64,000 nucleotides of DNA from Virgisporangium ochraceum (lineage in GTDB: Bacteria; Actinomycetota; Actinomycetes; Mycobacteriales; Micromonosporaceae), in NCBI RefSeq assembly GCF_016863655.1, contig NZ_BOPH01000024.1:84956-148955 (forward strand). Direction: 5' to 3'. Positions 7,567 through 15,260 of the stretch are shown in pieces. Below the pieces are notes generated by a model that had not been told where the DNA came from, did no database searches, and worked only from the letters and a program-made list of their open reading frames with translations. The position numbers and the translations under genes were made by a program. Position 1 is the first letter of the stretch. Each line of letters opens with the position of its first letter.

Positions 7567-8745
7567 ATGCGCACCCAGGTCGGAATCATCGGTGCCGGTC
7601 CCGCCGGTCTCATGCTCGCCCATCTCCTGCACCGGGCCGGTATCGAGTCGGTGGTGCTGGAGAACCGCAGCCGCGACTACGTCGAGAAGCGCGTGCGCGC
7701 CGGCGTGCTCGAACATCCGACCGTGGAACTGCTGCGCGAGACCGGCCTGGCCGAGCGGCTCGACGCGCAGGGCCTGCCGCACCACGGGTTCGCGCTGCGC
7801 TTCGACGGGGTCGACCATCGGGTCGCGCTCACCGAGCTCACCGGCCGGGAAATCACCGTCTACGGCCAGCAGGAGGTGGTCAAGGACCTGATCGCGGCCC
7901 GGCTCGCCGCCGGGCTCGCGCTCGAGTTCGAGGTGACCGGCGTGAGCGTGCACGATCTCGACAGCGACCGGCCGCGCATCGCCTACACCGACTCCTCCGG
8001 TGCCGCGCGGACGCTCGAGTGCGACATCATCGCCGGCTGCGACGGTTTCCACGGCATCTGCCGGCCCGCGGTCGCCGACGCGCTGACGGTCTTCGAGCGC
8101 GTCTACCCGTTCGCGTGGCTGGGGGTGCTGGCGCAGACGCCGCCGTCGCACGAGGAGCTCATCTACTGCTACCACGACCGCGGGTTCGCGCTGCACAGCA
8201 TGCGCTCCCCCGAGGTCACCCGCCTCTACCTGCAGGTGCCGCCCGACGAGCCGATCGAGCGGTGGCCCGACGACCGGATCTGGGAGGAACTCGGCACCCG
8301 CCTGGCGGCCGACGGCTTCACGCTCACCAGCGGCCCGATCATGGAGAAGGGCGTCACCCCGATGCGCAGCTTCGTCGCCGAGCCGATGCGCCACGGCCGG
8401 CTGTTCCTCGCCGGAGACGCCGCGCACATCGTCCCGCCGACCGGTGCCAAGGGCATGAACCTGGCCATCGCCGATGTCCGGGTGCTCGCGGCCGGCGCGG
8501 CCGCGTACTTCTCGACGGGACGCACGGAGCTGCTCGACGCGTACAGCGACACCTGCCTGCGCCGGGTCTGGCGGGCCGAGCACTTCTCCTGGTGGATGAC
8601 CTCGATGCTGCACCGCGACCCGGCCGGCGACCCGTTCGACCAGCGGCTCCAGCTCTCGCAGCTGCGGTACACGGCCGCGTCGCGGGCGGCGCTCACCAGT
8701 CTGGCCGAGAACTACGTGGGACTACCGTTCGACGCACCTTCCTAG
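7567..8745 (+). CDS. pobA: 4-hydroxybenzoate 3-monooxygenase
   Basis: A 392-residue FAD/NAD(P)H-dependent aromatic hydroxylase converting 4-hydroxybenzoate to protocatechuate. The N-terminal GxGxxG dinucleotide motif is GIIGAGPAGLMLAHLL; the PobA-type segment ENRSRDYVEKRVRAGVLE follows; the second FAD motif is GRLFLAGDAAHIVPPTGAKG. Length and these segments match PobA (about 390 residues) rather than other class A monooxygenases. It lies 10 nt downstream of the STAS gene. No protocatechuate genes are in the window. Confidence 0.9.
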   Translation: MRTQVGIIGAGPAGLMLAHLLHRAGIESVVLENRSRDYVEKRVRAGVLEHPTVELLRETGLAERLDAQGLPHHGFALRFDGVDHRVALTELTGREITVYGQQEVVKDLIAARLAAGLALEFEVTGVSVHDLDSDRPRIAYTDSSGAARTLECDIIAGCDGFHGICRPAVADALTVFERVYPFAWLGVLAQTPPSHEELIYCYHDRGFALHSMRSPEVTRLYLQVPPDEPIERWPDDRIWEELGTRLAADGFTLTSGPIMEKGVTPMRSFVAEPMRHGRLFLAGDAAHIVPPTGAKGMNLAIADVRVLAAGAAAYFSTGRTELLDAYSDTCLRRVWRAEHFSWWMTSMLHRDPAGDPFDQRLQLSQLRYTAASRAALTSLAENYVGLPFDAPS

Positions 8746-9052
8746 GTACGCACATCGCCCACGCGTCCAGGAGAAGCTCCTCCATCTCGTCGGGCTCGAT
8801 CTCCGCGGGCCAGCAGCAGACCCACCGGAACCTCATGTCCGACGGGCCCGGCAGGAAGAACTTGTGCGGCTCCGCCTCGACGAGGGCCTGGCGCTCCTCC
8901 TTGGGGAACCCGAAGCCGAGGGTGGTCTCGTCGCGGGAGTAGGCCGCGTACACGATCGGGCCGACGCGGAACTTCAGCCGGTCCCGGATGATCTTCACGT
9001 CGGTGCGCGGCAGTGCGCCGCAGAAGGCCTTGACGAACTCCACGGTGACCAC
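8693..9052 (-). CDS. MmcQ/YjbR family protein
   Basis: A 119-residue small protein with the MmcQ/YjbR (CyaY-like fold) pattern: an early CGALP, then KFRVGPIVYAAYSRDETTLGFGFPKEER and a C-terminal MEELLLDAWAMCVPRKVR. Family members are often labelled DNA-binding but have no firm function. The proposed GTG start at 9052 has no obvious ribosome binding site. Its 3' end overlaps the end of convergent pobA by about 53 bp. Confidence 0.75.
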   Translation of the reverse strand: MVTVEFVKAFCGALPRTDVKIIRDRLKFRVGPIVYAAYSRDETTLGFGFPKEERQALVEAEPHKFFLPGPSDMRFRWVCCWPAEIEPDEMEELLLDAWAMCVPRKVRRTVVPRSSRPDW

Positions 9053-9087
9053 GGGGGCATTCTCCCGTGGTCACCGTGTGCGTCCAC

Positions 9088-11454
9088 TCAGATTTTCACG
9101 GCCTCCGGGAGGGGCGCCGTGTGCAGGATGCCGAGGCGCTGGGTGGCCCGGGTCAGCGCGACGTACAGGTCGCTGGCCCCGCGCGGCGAGCCGTCGAGGA
9201 TCTCGGCCGGTTCGACCAGCAGCACCGAGTCGAACTCCAGGCCCTTGGCCTGCTTGACGGTCAGCACGACGACCGGGCTCACCAGGTCGACGCCCGCGCC
9301 CACGGCGGTCCCCTCGATCGCCGACGCGACGGCGGCGCCGAGCGTCGCGACCCGCTCGGCCGGGACGAGCACCCCGACGCGACCGTCGCCGACCACGGCG
9401 GTCTCCGCGCGGATCGCGTCGACCAGGCGGTCGACGAGCTTGTCGGCGTCGACCCGCTCGGCCCAGGGCGGCACGCCGGTGTCGCGCACCGACCGCGGCG
9501 GCGACATCGTGGGGTCGATGGTCGCCAGCACGTGCCCGGCGACCGCCATGATCTCCGACGGCGTCCGGTAGTTGACGGTCAGCTCGGCGAGCCGCCACCG
9601 GTCGGCGACGTAGGGGCTCAGGATGCTGTCCCAGGACGGCGCGCCGCTCAGGTCGCCGGTCTGCGCGACGTCGCCGACCAGCGTCATCGAGCGGCTCGGG
9701 CAGCGCCGCATCAGCAGCCGCCAGGCCATCGGCGACAGCTCCTGCGCCTCGTCGACGATCACGTGCCCGAACGCCCAGCTCCGGTCGGCCGCGGCCCGCT
9801 GCGCGGCGGTGACGAAGCTGATCGTGCGTTGGCGTTCGCCGAGGTCGGCCGCGTCGAGCAGGTCGGTGGCCGACAGGTACTCGGGGTCCTCCTCGTCGTC
9901 GAGCGACCGCGAACCCTTGAGGATCTCCAGCGCGCCCTCGGCGTACTCGCGGCGGGCCAGCCGTTCGCGCTCCTCGATCACGAACTCGTCGCTGACCGGC
10001 TTGTCGCCGTCCAACAACTCCGCCGCCTCGTCGAGCAGCGGCACGTCGGCGGGCGTCCAGCCGCCGCGGGGTTCGCGGCGCAGGGCCGCGCGCTCGCCCG
10101 CGGTGAGCTGCGGCGCGGCGCTCTCCAGGCGGTCGGGGGACGCGTAGAGCGCGGCGACCAGCTGCTGCGCGGTGAGGACCGGCCACAGCCAGTCGCAGAC
10201 GGCGAGCACCTCGGGCTCCTTGGCGAGGCTCTTGCGGATCTCCTCGACGTCGGCCTGGTCGAGGACGTTGTCGCCGATGTCCTCGGTGTTGGCGTACTCG
10301 TCCTTGCGTCCGCTCTCGAACGCGGCCCGGGTGATGTCGGCGAACGGGTCGTCGCCGAGCTTCTCCGTGAGCTTGCCGGTCAGGACCGCGACGATCTCCT
10401 TCTCGAAGATCGGCCGCGCCACGTTGTGGGGTTTCTTCGTGGCGCGCGCGAGGTTGCGGGCCCGCTTGGCCTCGCCCGGCTCCAGGTAGAGCGTCTCGCG
10501 GTTGCCCTGGCGGTCGATCTCGATGGGTATCCGCTTGGTGGGCTGGCGCTGGCGGTCGTCGAGGGCCTTGCGCAGGACGTCCACCATGATCTTGCGGCCC
10601 TTGATCTCCGCGACGGCGGCCGGCTCCTCCCGGCGGGCGGTGACCCCCGGGAACAGGTCGCCGACCGTGCACAGCAGCACGCCGGTCTCGGCCAGCGACG
10701 GCAGCACCTGAGAGATGTAGCGCAGGAACGTGTCGTTGGGCCCGACGATGAGCACCGCGCGGGTCTCGAGGATCTCCCGGAACGTGTAGAGGAGGTAGGC
10801 CGCCCGGTGCAGCGCGACCGCGGTCTTGCCGGTGCCGGGCCCGCCCTGCACGACGAGCGCGCCGCTGAGGTCGGTGCGGATCACGACGTCCTGCTCGGCC
10901 TGGATGGTCTCGACGATGTCGCTCATCCGACCGGTGCGCCTGGCGTTGACGGCGGCGAGCAGCGTCGCCTCGCCGGCCAGGCCGCTGAGCGTCCTGCCCG
11001 CGGTGACGTTGGCGATGTCGAGGTCGAGCACCTCGTCGTCGAGGTCGGTGACCTTCCGACCGCGCGTGCGGATGTGCCGCCGCCTCCGGACGCCCTCGGG
11101 CGACGCCGCCGTGGCCAGGTAGAACGGCCGGGCCGCCGGGGCGCGCCAGTCGGTGAGCAGCGGCACGTGGTCGCCGCTCTTCTCGTCGAACAGGCCGATG
11201 CGGCCGATGTAGCGGACAACGCCGTCGAGCCCGTCTATGCGTCCGAAACATAGACCGTGCTCGACGGCGTTGTAGCGTTCGATCTGGTCGATGAGCATCG
11301 CGGACATGCTGTCGCGCTCAGACATCGCCTGGTGTGTGCTGCCGCGCTCTTTCCTGGTCTGCCCCAACCGCGCGGTGGCCCGTTCCCGCAGGTCATCGAG
11401 GTGCCCGTAGAGCAGGTCGAGGTGTTCCTGCTCCAGCTCGACGTCGTTTGACAA
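9088..11454 (-). CDS. helR: HelD/HelR-type RNA polymerase-recycling motor ATPase (UvrD/Rep superfamily 1)
   Basis: A 788-residue superfamily 1 ATPase. The N-terminal helical hairpin (residues 1-60: ELEQEHLDLLYGHLDDLRE) is followed by Walker A GGPGTGKT at 204-211, motif II VIVDEAQELSP, and C-terminal motif VALTRATQRLGILH. This architecture, including an inserted domain between the Walker motifs, is that of actinobacterial HelD class II/HelR, which removes RNA polymerase from stalled or rifamycin-bound complexes and can give rifamycin tolerance. The start is TTG at 11454. No convincing rifamycin-associated element was seen upstream. Confidence 0.85.
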   Translation of the reverse strand: MSNDVELEQEHLDLLYGHLDDLRERATARLGQTRKERGSTHQAMSERDSMSAMLIDQIERYNAVEHGLCFGRIDGLDGVVRYIGRIGLFDEKSGDHVPLLTDWRAPAARPFYLATAASPEGVRRRRHIRTRGRKVTDLDDEVLDLDIANVTAGRTLSGLAGEATLLAAVNARRTGRMSDIVETIQAEQDVVIRTDLSGALVVQGGPGTGKTAVALHRAAYLLYTFREILETRAVLIVGPNDTFLRYISQVLPSLAETGVLLCTVGDLFPGVTARREEPAAVAEIKGRKIMVDVLRKALDDRQRQPTKRIPIEIDRQGNRETLYLEPGEAKRARNLARATKKPHNVARPIFEKEIVAVLTGKLTEKLGDDPFADITRAAFESGRKDEYANTEDIGDNVLDQADVEEIRKSLAKEPEVLAVCDWLWPVLTAQQLVAALYASPDRLESAAPQLTAGERAALRREPRGGWTPADVPLLDEAAELLDGDKPVSDEFVIEERERLARREYAEGALEILKGSRSLDDEEDPEYLSATDLLDAADLGERQRTISFVTAAQRAAADRSWAFGHVIVDEAQELSPMAWRLLMRRCPSRSMTLVGDVAQTGDLSGAPSWDSILSPYVADRWRLAELTVNYRTPSEIMAVAGHVLATIDPTMSPPRSVRDTGVPPWAERVDADKLVDRLVDAIRAETAVVGDGRVGVLVPAERVATLGAAVASAIEGTAVGAGVDLVSPVVVLTVKQAKGLEFDSVLLVEPAEILDGSPRGASDLYVALTRATQRLGILHTAPLPEAVKI

Positions 11455-11487
11455 GCCGTTACCCCATTCGATACACTGGCTTCGTTC

Positions 11488-11513
11488 GACGGCCTTTGTG
11501 AGCCGTCTTTTTT
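11488..11513 (+). terminator. Plus-strand intrinsic terminator-like hairpin between helR and bfr
   Basis: GACGGC (11488-11493) pairs with GCCGTC (11502-11507) across an 8-nt loop, followed by six T residues. Orientation fits termination of plus-strand transcription, yet both flanking genes are on the minus strand, so it would stop antisense RNA coming out of helR, or act in the helR leader as a hairpin. Confidence 0.55.
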
Positions 11514-11562
11514 GTTGCCATGAAACGAGTAAGGGTAACGCGACTCTTCCCGGGCGGGCAAA

Positions 11563-12045
11563 CTACTCCGGCTTCGGGTGCTCCGTGACGTTCTGCAGGT
11601 ACAGCTGCTCGCCGAGCGTCTCGATGAGGTGCAGCTGGGTCTCCAGGTAGTCGATGTGGTGCTCCTCGTCGGCGAGGATGTCCTCGAAGATCTTGGCCGA
11701 CGTCACGTCGCCGACCGAGCGCATGTGCGTGATGCCGCGCCGCAGCCGGTCGATCGCCTCGGCCTCGATCTTCATGTCGGCCTTGAACTGCTCGGTGACG
11801 GTCTCGCCGATGCGCAGCGGGAACAGCCGCTGGAAGTTCGGGAGCCCCTCCAGGAAGAGGATGCGGTCGGTGAGCACCTCAGCGTGCTTCATCTCGTCGA
11901 TGGACTCGTACCGCGTATGGGCCGCAAGCTTGGTGTAGCCCCAGTTCTCCTGCATCTTGGCGTGCAGGAAGTACTGGTTGATCGCGGTAAGCTCGGCCGT
12001 GAGCTGCTCGTTCAGAAACTCGATGACTTGAGTGTCGCCCTGCAT
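11563..12045 (-). CDS. bfr: Bacterioferritin
   Basis: A 160-residue iron-storage subunit of a 24-mer cage with ferroxidase activity. Ferroxidase ligands are recognisable in LTAELTAINQYFLHAKM (Glu18), YESIDEMKHAE (Glu51, His54) and ILADEEHHIDYLE (Glu127/His130 region); Met52 in DEMKHAE is the usual haem ligand, so this is a haem-type Bfr. ATG start at 12045. Two iron-box-like sequences lie 36-72 bp upstream. The ferredoxin partner bfd is the next gene upstream in the same orientation, so the pair controls iron loading and release. Confidence 0.95.
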   Translation of the reverse strand: MQGDTQVIEFLNEQLTAELTAINQYFLHAKMQENWGYTKLAAHTRYESIDEMKHAEVLTDRILFLEGLPNFQRLFPLRIGETVTEQFKADMKIEAEAIDRLRRGITHMRSVGDVTSAKIFEDILADEEHHIDYLETQLHLIETLGEQLYLQNVTEHPKPE

Positions 12046-12080
12046 CCCCGAGACGTTACGGGTGGCGATATGTCCGTTTC

Positions 12081-12117
12081 TAGTCAGCCACGCCTAAGAT
12101 CGGTCAGCCAACCCTAA
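12081..12117 (-). promoter_or_regulatory. Two tandem IdeR/DtxR-like iron boxes upstream of bfr
   Basis: On the minus strand TTAGGGTTGGCTGACC (12102-12117) and TTAGGCGTGGCTGACTA (12081-12097) are imperfect direct repeats, both resembling the iron-box consensus TTAGGTTAGGCTAACCTAA. In mycobacteria IdeR activates bfrA through paired boxes set upstream, so position and pairing fit. The first box overlaps the last codons of bfd. Confidence 0.6.
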
Positions 12118-12283
12118 CCATTCCCGACTCTTCGTCGATGATCTCCTCGATGCGGTCGAGGCAGGTCCCGCAGTGCGTGCCGGCCCCACAGGCGTCACCG
12201 ACCGCGTCCTCCGAGCGAGCACCCAGCTGGATGACGGAGCGAACCTCACACTCCCGCACCCGGGCACAGATGCACACAAACAC
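12104..12283 (-). CDS. bfd: Bacterioferritin-associated ferredoxin (BFD-like [2Fe-2S] protein)
   Basis: A 59-residue [2Fe-2S] protein that donates electrons to bacterioferritin for iron release. The four cluster cysteines have BFD spacing: C4-x-C6 then C38-x2-C41 with 31 residues between. The GTG start at 12283 is chosen because AGGAG lies 6 nt upstream; longer readings would include the ribosome binding site. It precedes bfr by about 60 bp and has its own iron box upstream, so low and high iron could shift the bfd:bfr ratio. Confidence 0.9.
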   Translation of the reverse strand: MFVCICARVRECEVRSVIQLGARSEDAVGDACGAGTHCGTCLDRIEEIIDEESGMVRVG

Positions 12284-12315
12284 GGACGACTCCTGGTTCC
12301 GGGGTAGCAACAGGA

Positions 12316-12334
12316 CGCTTAGCCTAACCTAAGT
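12316..12334 (-). promoter_or_regulatory. IdeR/DtxR iron box upstream of bfd
   Basis: The minus strand reads TTAGGTTAGGCTAAGC, matching the first 14 positions of the iron-box consensus TTAGGTTAGGCTAACCTAA, 33 bp before the bfd start. This position fits repression of bfd by iron-loaded IdeR. Confidence 0.7.
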
Positions 12335-12469
12335 AAGGGTAGCCACAGCATATGGCCGCGGCGCAAGCCCCGGGCCGAGATTGCACCCGAGCACACGGTC
12401 CTGGCCCGCACTGCCGACCGACGTGCGACTGCGTGGGAGCCGTTTGACCGCGCACTTTTACCGCGGCGC

Positions 12470-12540
12470 CCTTCAGGGCGGACCTTCAGGGCGGACCTTC
12501 ACGGCGCAGCTGACCGGCGCAGCTGACCGGCGCAGCTGAC
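12470..12540. repeat. Two adjacent arrays of 13-bp direct repeats
   Basis: CCTTCAGGGCGGA occurs twice plus a partial copy (12470-12501) and is followed immediately by three perfect copies of CGGCGCAGCTGAC (12502-12514, 12515-12527, 12528-12540). No gene covers them; they lie in the 470-bp space between bfd and allantoicase. Purpose unknown. Confidence 0.9.
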
Positions 12541-12648
12541 CGATGTGCGCGACCTGGCCTCCCCGACGCGACCCCGTGCACCTTGCCGGCGCGCGCCCAA
12601 CGTACTGAGTCCCTGGGTTCGTATGCAGCTGTGGCGTCACGACGCGTA

Positions 12649-12709
12649 GATCGCCGTTTGAGGAACGAAACTGCAGTGTGACTACACGCTCGTTCCTCAA
12701 ACGGCGATC
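12649..12709. repeat. Long perfect inverted repeat (20-bp arms) downstream of the purine operon
   Basis: Arms 12649-12668 and 12690-12709 are exact reverse complements (GATCGCCGTTTGAGGAACGA and complement); the 21-nt loop contains a second small GTGT/ACAC pairing. It is the only feature between the tandem 13-mers and the end of allantoicase at 12754. It could be the terminator of the minus-strand purine operon, although no T-run follows, or a dispersed intergenic palindrome or insertion remnant. Confidence 0.9.
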
Positions 12710-12753
12710 AAGGCGCCGACACAGATCCGGTGAGCGGATCCGAATTGCGGGTA

Positions 12754-13980
12754 CTACCGACCCCAACCGCGAAGCACCTCGGCGACAAGCGCCTCCACCG
12801 ACCGGCCGCCGAGCACCCGGGCGGCGTCGGTCGTGGGAAGCACGTCCAACCAGCGTCGGGTCAGCTGCTCGGCCGCCGCCGGCCCGAGCAGTCCCCACAA
12901 CCGCAGGCGCGCCATCCCGCCGTCCGGGTAGATGTCCATCCGGACGGAGGTGATCTCTTCGGCCGCCTCGATGGGGAACCGATGCCGGGTGTCGGGCTGC
13001 AGCCGGGTCCGCGGGAGCAGGTCGATCCGTTCCCCCTCGCCCGCCGCGGCCCCGCCCGACGCATCGCCGCCCGACGCACCGCCGCCCGACGCACCGCCGC
13101 CCGACGCACCGCCGCACGACGCACCGCCGCACGACGCACCGCCAACCGACGCACCGCCACCCGACGCACCCCGCCCCGCCGCGGCGTCGCCCGCTCGGGT
13201 GCCACGGAGGCTCGCCGCCCCCGGCGAGTTGCCCTTGAAATGCGTGGTGTCGAGCTCGGCCAGCACCACCCGGCCGGGCGCGGCCAGCGCCACCTCGACC
13301 CAGTCGTTGCCCGTGTCGCGCCGCCGCGCGGTCTCCCAGCCCTCGCCCATCACCCGGGCCAGCCCGGGCCGCAGCAGGTTGCCGGGACTGCCGTAGAACA
13401 TGTTGCTGCACCCGGTCACATGTCCGCCGTGCTCGAGCGCCGCCAGATCGATCACGCCCCCGGGCAGCAGGCGCGGATCCGGGACCGGTTCCCCGTGCAC
13501 CCGCAGGCGGGCCACCCCTCCGTCCGGGTAGATCGTCAAGCGGACGTGCGTGAAGCGCACCGGCAGGTCCACCGCGAACGGGTTCCGGCTGTCGCCGGCG
13601 ACGGCCGAACGGGGAACCAGCGTCACCCAGTCGGCGCCGGCCAACTCGTCCGGACCCGGATGGCCCGCCATCCCGCACGCCTCGACGGACACCTCGGGCG
13701 GGTAGTTTCCCGTGAAGAAAGCGGTATCCACGACGACCCCGCGCACGACGCCGGGCGCACCGAGCCGCACGATCGCGTGGTCGTGCCCGGGCGAGCGCCG
13801 CCGCCGCGACTCCCAGCCGTCGTAGATCTGCCCCTTCGGCCCGAACGTCGACCGGTTGAAGACCGGCGACGCGTCGTGCACCAGGTGGTCGGCCGCGGCG
13901 AACAGCTCGTCGTTGGCGAACACCACGCCGCCGCCGAGGCTGCGTGCGGCGAGGTCCGGAAGCAGTTCGAAGGCGGTCAC
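12754..13980 (-). CDS. alc: Allantoicase
   Basis: Hydrolyses allantoate to ureidoglycolate and urea. The 408-residue product has the two-repeat allantoicase fold: repeat 1 includes [21 protein letters not shown] and [14 protein letters not shown], repeat 2 includes [16 protein letters not shown] and [16 protein letters not shown]; each ends with a [17 protein letters not shown] segment. Between the lyase-type strands of repeat 2 is an unusual Gly/Ala/Ser linker of about 50 residues encoded by a 15-bp minisatellite, which makes it longer than usual allantoicases (about 330-350). The GTG start overlaps the allantoinase stop (GTGA). It is the last gene of the allantoin sub-operon. Confidence 0.92.
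   Translation of the reverse strand: MTAFELLPDLAARSLGGGVVFANDELFAAADHLVHDASPVFNRSTFGPKGQIYDGWESRRRRSPGHDHAIVRLGAPGVVRGVVVDTAFFTGNYPPEVSVEACGMAGHPGPDELAGADWVTLVPRSAVAGDSRNPFAVDLPVRFTHVRLTIYPDGGVARLRVHGEPVPDPRLLPGGVIDLAALEHGGHVTGCSNMFYGSPGNLLRPGLARVMGEGWETARRRDTGNDWVEVALAAPGRVVLAELDTTHFKGNSPGAASLRGTRAGDAAAGRGASGGGASVGGASCGGASCGGASGGGASGGGASGGDASGGAAAGEGERIDLLPRTRLQPDTRHRFPIEAAEEITSVRMDIYPDGGMARLRLWGLLGPAAAEQLTRRWLDVLPTTDAARVLGGRSVEALVAEVLRGWGR
13061..13165. repeat. 15-bp in-frame minisatellite inside allantoicase
   Basis: Seven consecutive 15-bp units close to GCACCGCCGCCCGAC (13061-13075 through 13151-13165), with one to three changes per unit. Being a multiple of three, it adds five-residue GGASG-type steps to the protein without shifting the frame; two units encode Cys. 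Confidence 0.95.
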
Positions 13981-15260
13981 CGAAGCGTCTCCCGGGTGAT
14001 CAGCCGGCCCGTGCCGGGCGCCGCGGGCACGCCACGCACCCAGGTCGACCGTACGGTGCCGGACAACCGCGCGCCGGCGTACGGCGTCACCGGGTGCCGG
14101 TGGTGCAGCCGCGCGGGGTCCACCTCGAAGGACCCGTCGGGATCGAACGCCACCAGGTCGGCGTCCGCCCCCACGGCGATGCGGCCCTTGTGCGTCAGCC
14201 CCACCAGGTCGGCGGGTGCCGTGGCGAGCCAGCGCACGACGTCGCTCAGCGGGAAAGCGCGTTCCCGGGCGGCCGTCCAGACCAGCGGCAGGCCGAGCTG
14301 CACCGAGGCGATGCCGCCCCACGCGGTGGAGAAGTCGCCCACCTTCAGGTCCGGTGTGCACGGCGAGTGGTCCGACACCACGCAGCTGATCGTCCCCGCG
14401 GAAAGGCCTCTCCACAGGGCTTCCCGGTTCGCCGCGTCCCGGATGGGCGGGCAGCACTTGTACTCGGTCGCCCCGTCGGGGACGTCGGCCGCGTCGAGCG
14501 TCAGGTAGTGCGGGCAGGTCTCGGCGGTCACGCGTAGCCCGTCCCGTTGCGCGGCCGCGATCAGGGGCAGCGCGGCGGCCGCGGACAGGTGCAGGATGTG
14601 CACCCTCGCCCCGTGCCGCCGGGCGGCCTCGATCGCGGTCGCCACCGCGCGCGTCTCGGCCTCCACCGGTCGCGAGGCCACGAAGTCGGTGAAACGCCGG
14701 GTCGTTCCCGGCTCGACGACCTCCGCCGGGTCCTCGGCGTGCACGATGAACAGCGCGTCCACTGTGGACAGGGCACGGTCGAGTTCGGACCGGTCGAGGG
14801 GCGGGAACTCGGGCACGCCCGAGTCGATCAGGAAGCACTTGAAGCCGAACACGCCGGCCTCGTGCAGTGCCGGCAGGTCGGGCGCGTTGCCCGGTACCGC
14901 CCCGCCCCAGAACCCCACGTCGACCGGCGGACGCGCGGCCTCGGCGGCGGTGCGCTTGACGGTAAGCGCTTCCACGGACACCGTGGCCGGAATCGAGTTG
15001 AGCGGCATGTCGATGATCGTGGTGACGCCACCGGCCGCGGCGGCCCGGGTCGCGGTGGCGAACCCCTCCCACTCCGTCCGGCCCGGCTCGTTCACGTGCA
15101 CGTGGGTGTCGACCATGCCGGGCAGCAGCGCCGGGACGTCGGTCCCCTCGTCGCCGTAGTCGGTGACGGCGGCGATGCGCCCGTCGCGCACGTGCACCGT
15201 GGCGGGGCGCTCGCCGTCCGGAAGTACCACCCGTCGCGACCGGAGCACCAGGTCCGTCAC
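13977..15260 (-). CDS. allB: Allantoinase
   Basis: Zinc amidohydrolase opening allantoin to allantoate. In 427 residues the metal motifs are [10 protein letters not shown] (His53, His55), the carbamylated-lysine segment [21 protein letters not shown], and VSDHSPC near the C-terminus. GTG at 15260 has an excellent GGAGG 4 nt upstream. The stop overlaps the allantoicase start and the start overlaps the upstream CitE-like gene. It contains three members of the dispersed palindrome family (14253, 14403, 14964), encoding ERAFP, RGLS and EALT. Confidence 0.94.
   Translation of the reverse strand: MTDLVLRSRRVVLPDGERPATVHVRDGRIAAVTDYGDEGTDVPALLPGMVDTHVHVNEPGRTEWEGFATATRAAAAGGVTTIIDMPLNSIPATVSVEALTVKRTAAEAARPPVDVGFWGGAVPGNAPDLPALHEAGVFGFKCFLIDSGVPEFPPLDRSELDRALSTVDALFIVHAEDPAEVVEPGTTRRFTDFVASRPVEAETRAVATAIEAARRHGARVHILHLSAAAALPLIAAAQRDGLRVTAETCPHYLTLDAADVPDGATEYKCCPPIRDAANREALWRGLSAGTISCVVSDHSPCTPDLKVGDFSTAWGGIASVQLGLPLVWTAARERAFPLSDVVRWLATAPADLVGLTHKGRIAVGADADLVAFDPDGSFEVDPARLHHRHPVTPYAGARLSGTVRSTWVRGVPAAPGTGRLITRETLR

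Noticed and set aside
7567..8613. Minus-strand frame antisense to pobA
   Set aside because: pobA is unmistakable on the plus strand; the antisense frame is Arg/Gly/His rich and has no domain.
11455..11562. Rifamycin-associated element upstream of helR
   Set aside because: Only a partial GGCTTG...CAA resemblance at the TTG start; symmetry of the known element is not met.
12470..12709. Replication origin or plasmid iterons
   Set aside because: No DnaA boxes, AT-rich unwinding stretch, or rep/par gene nearby.
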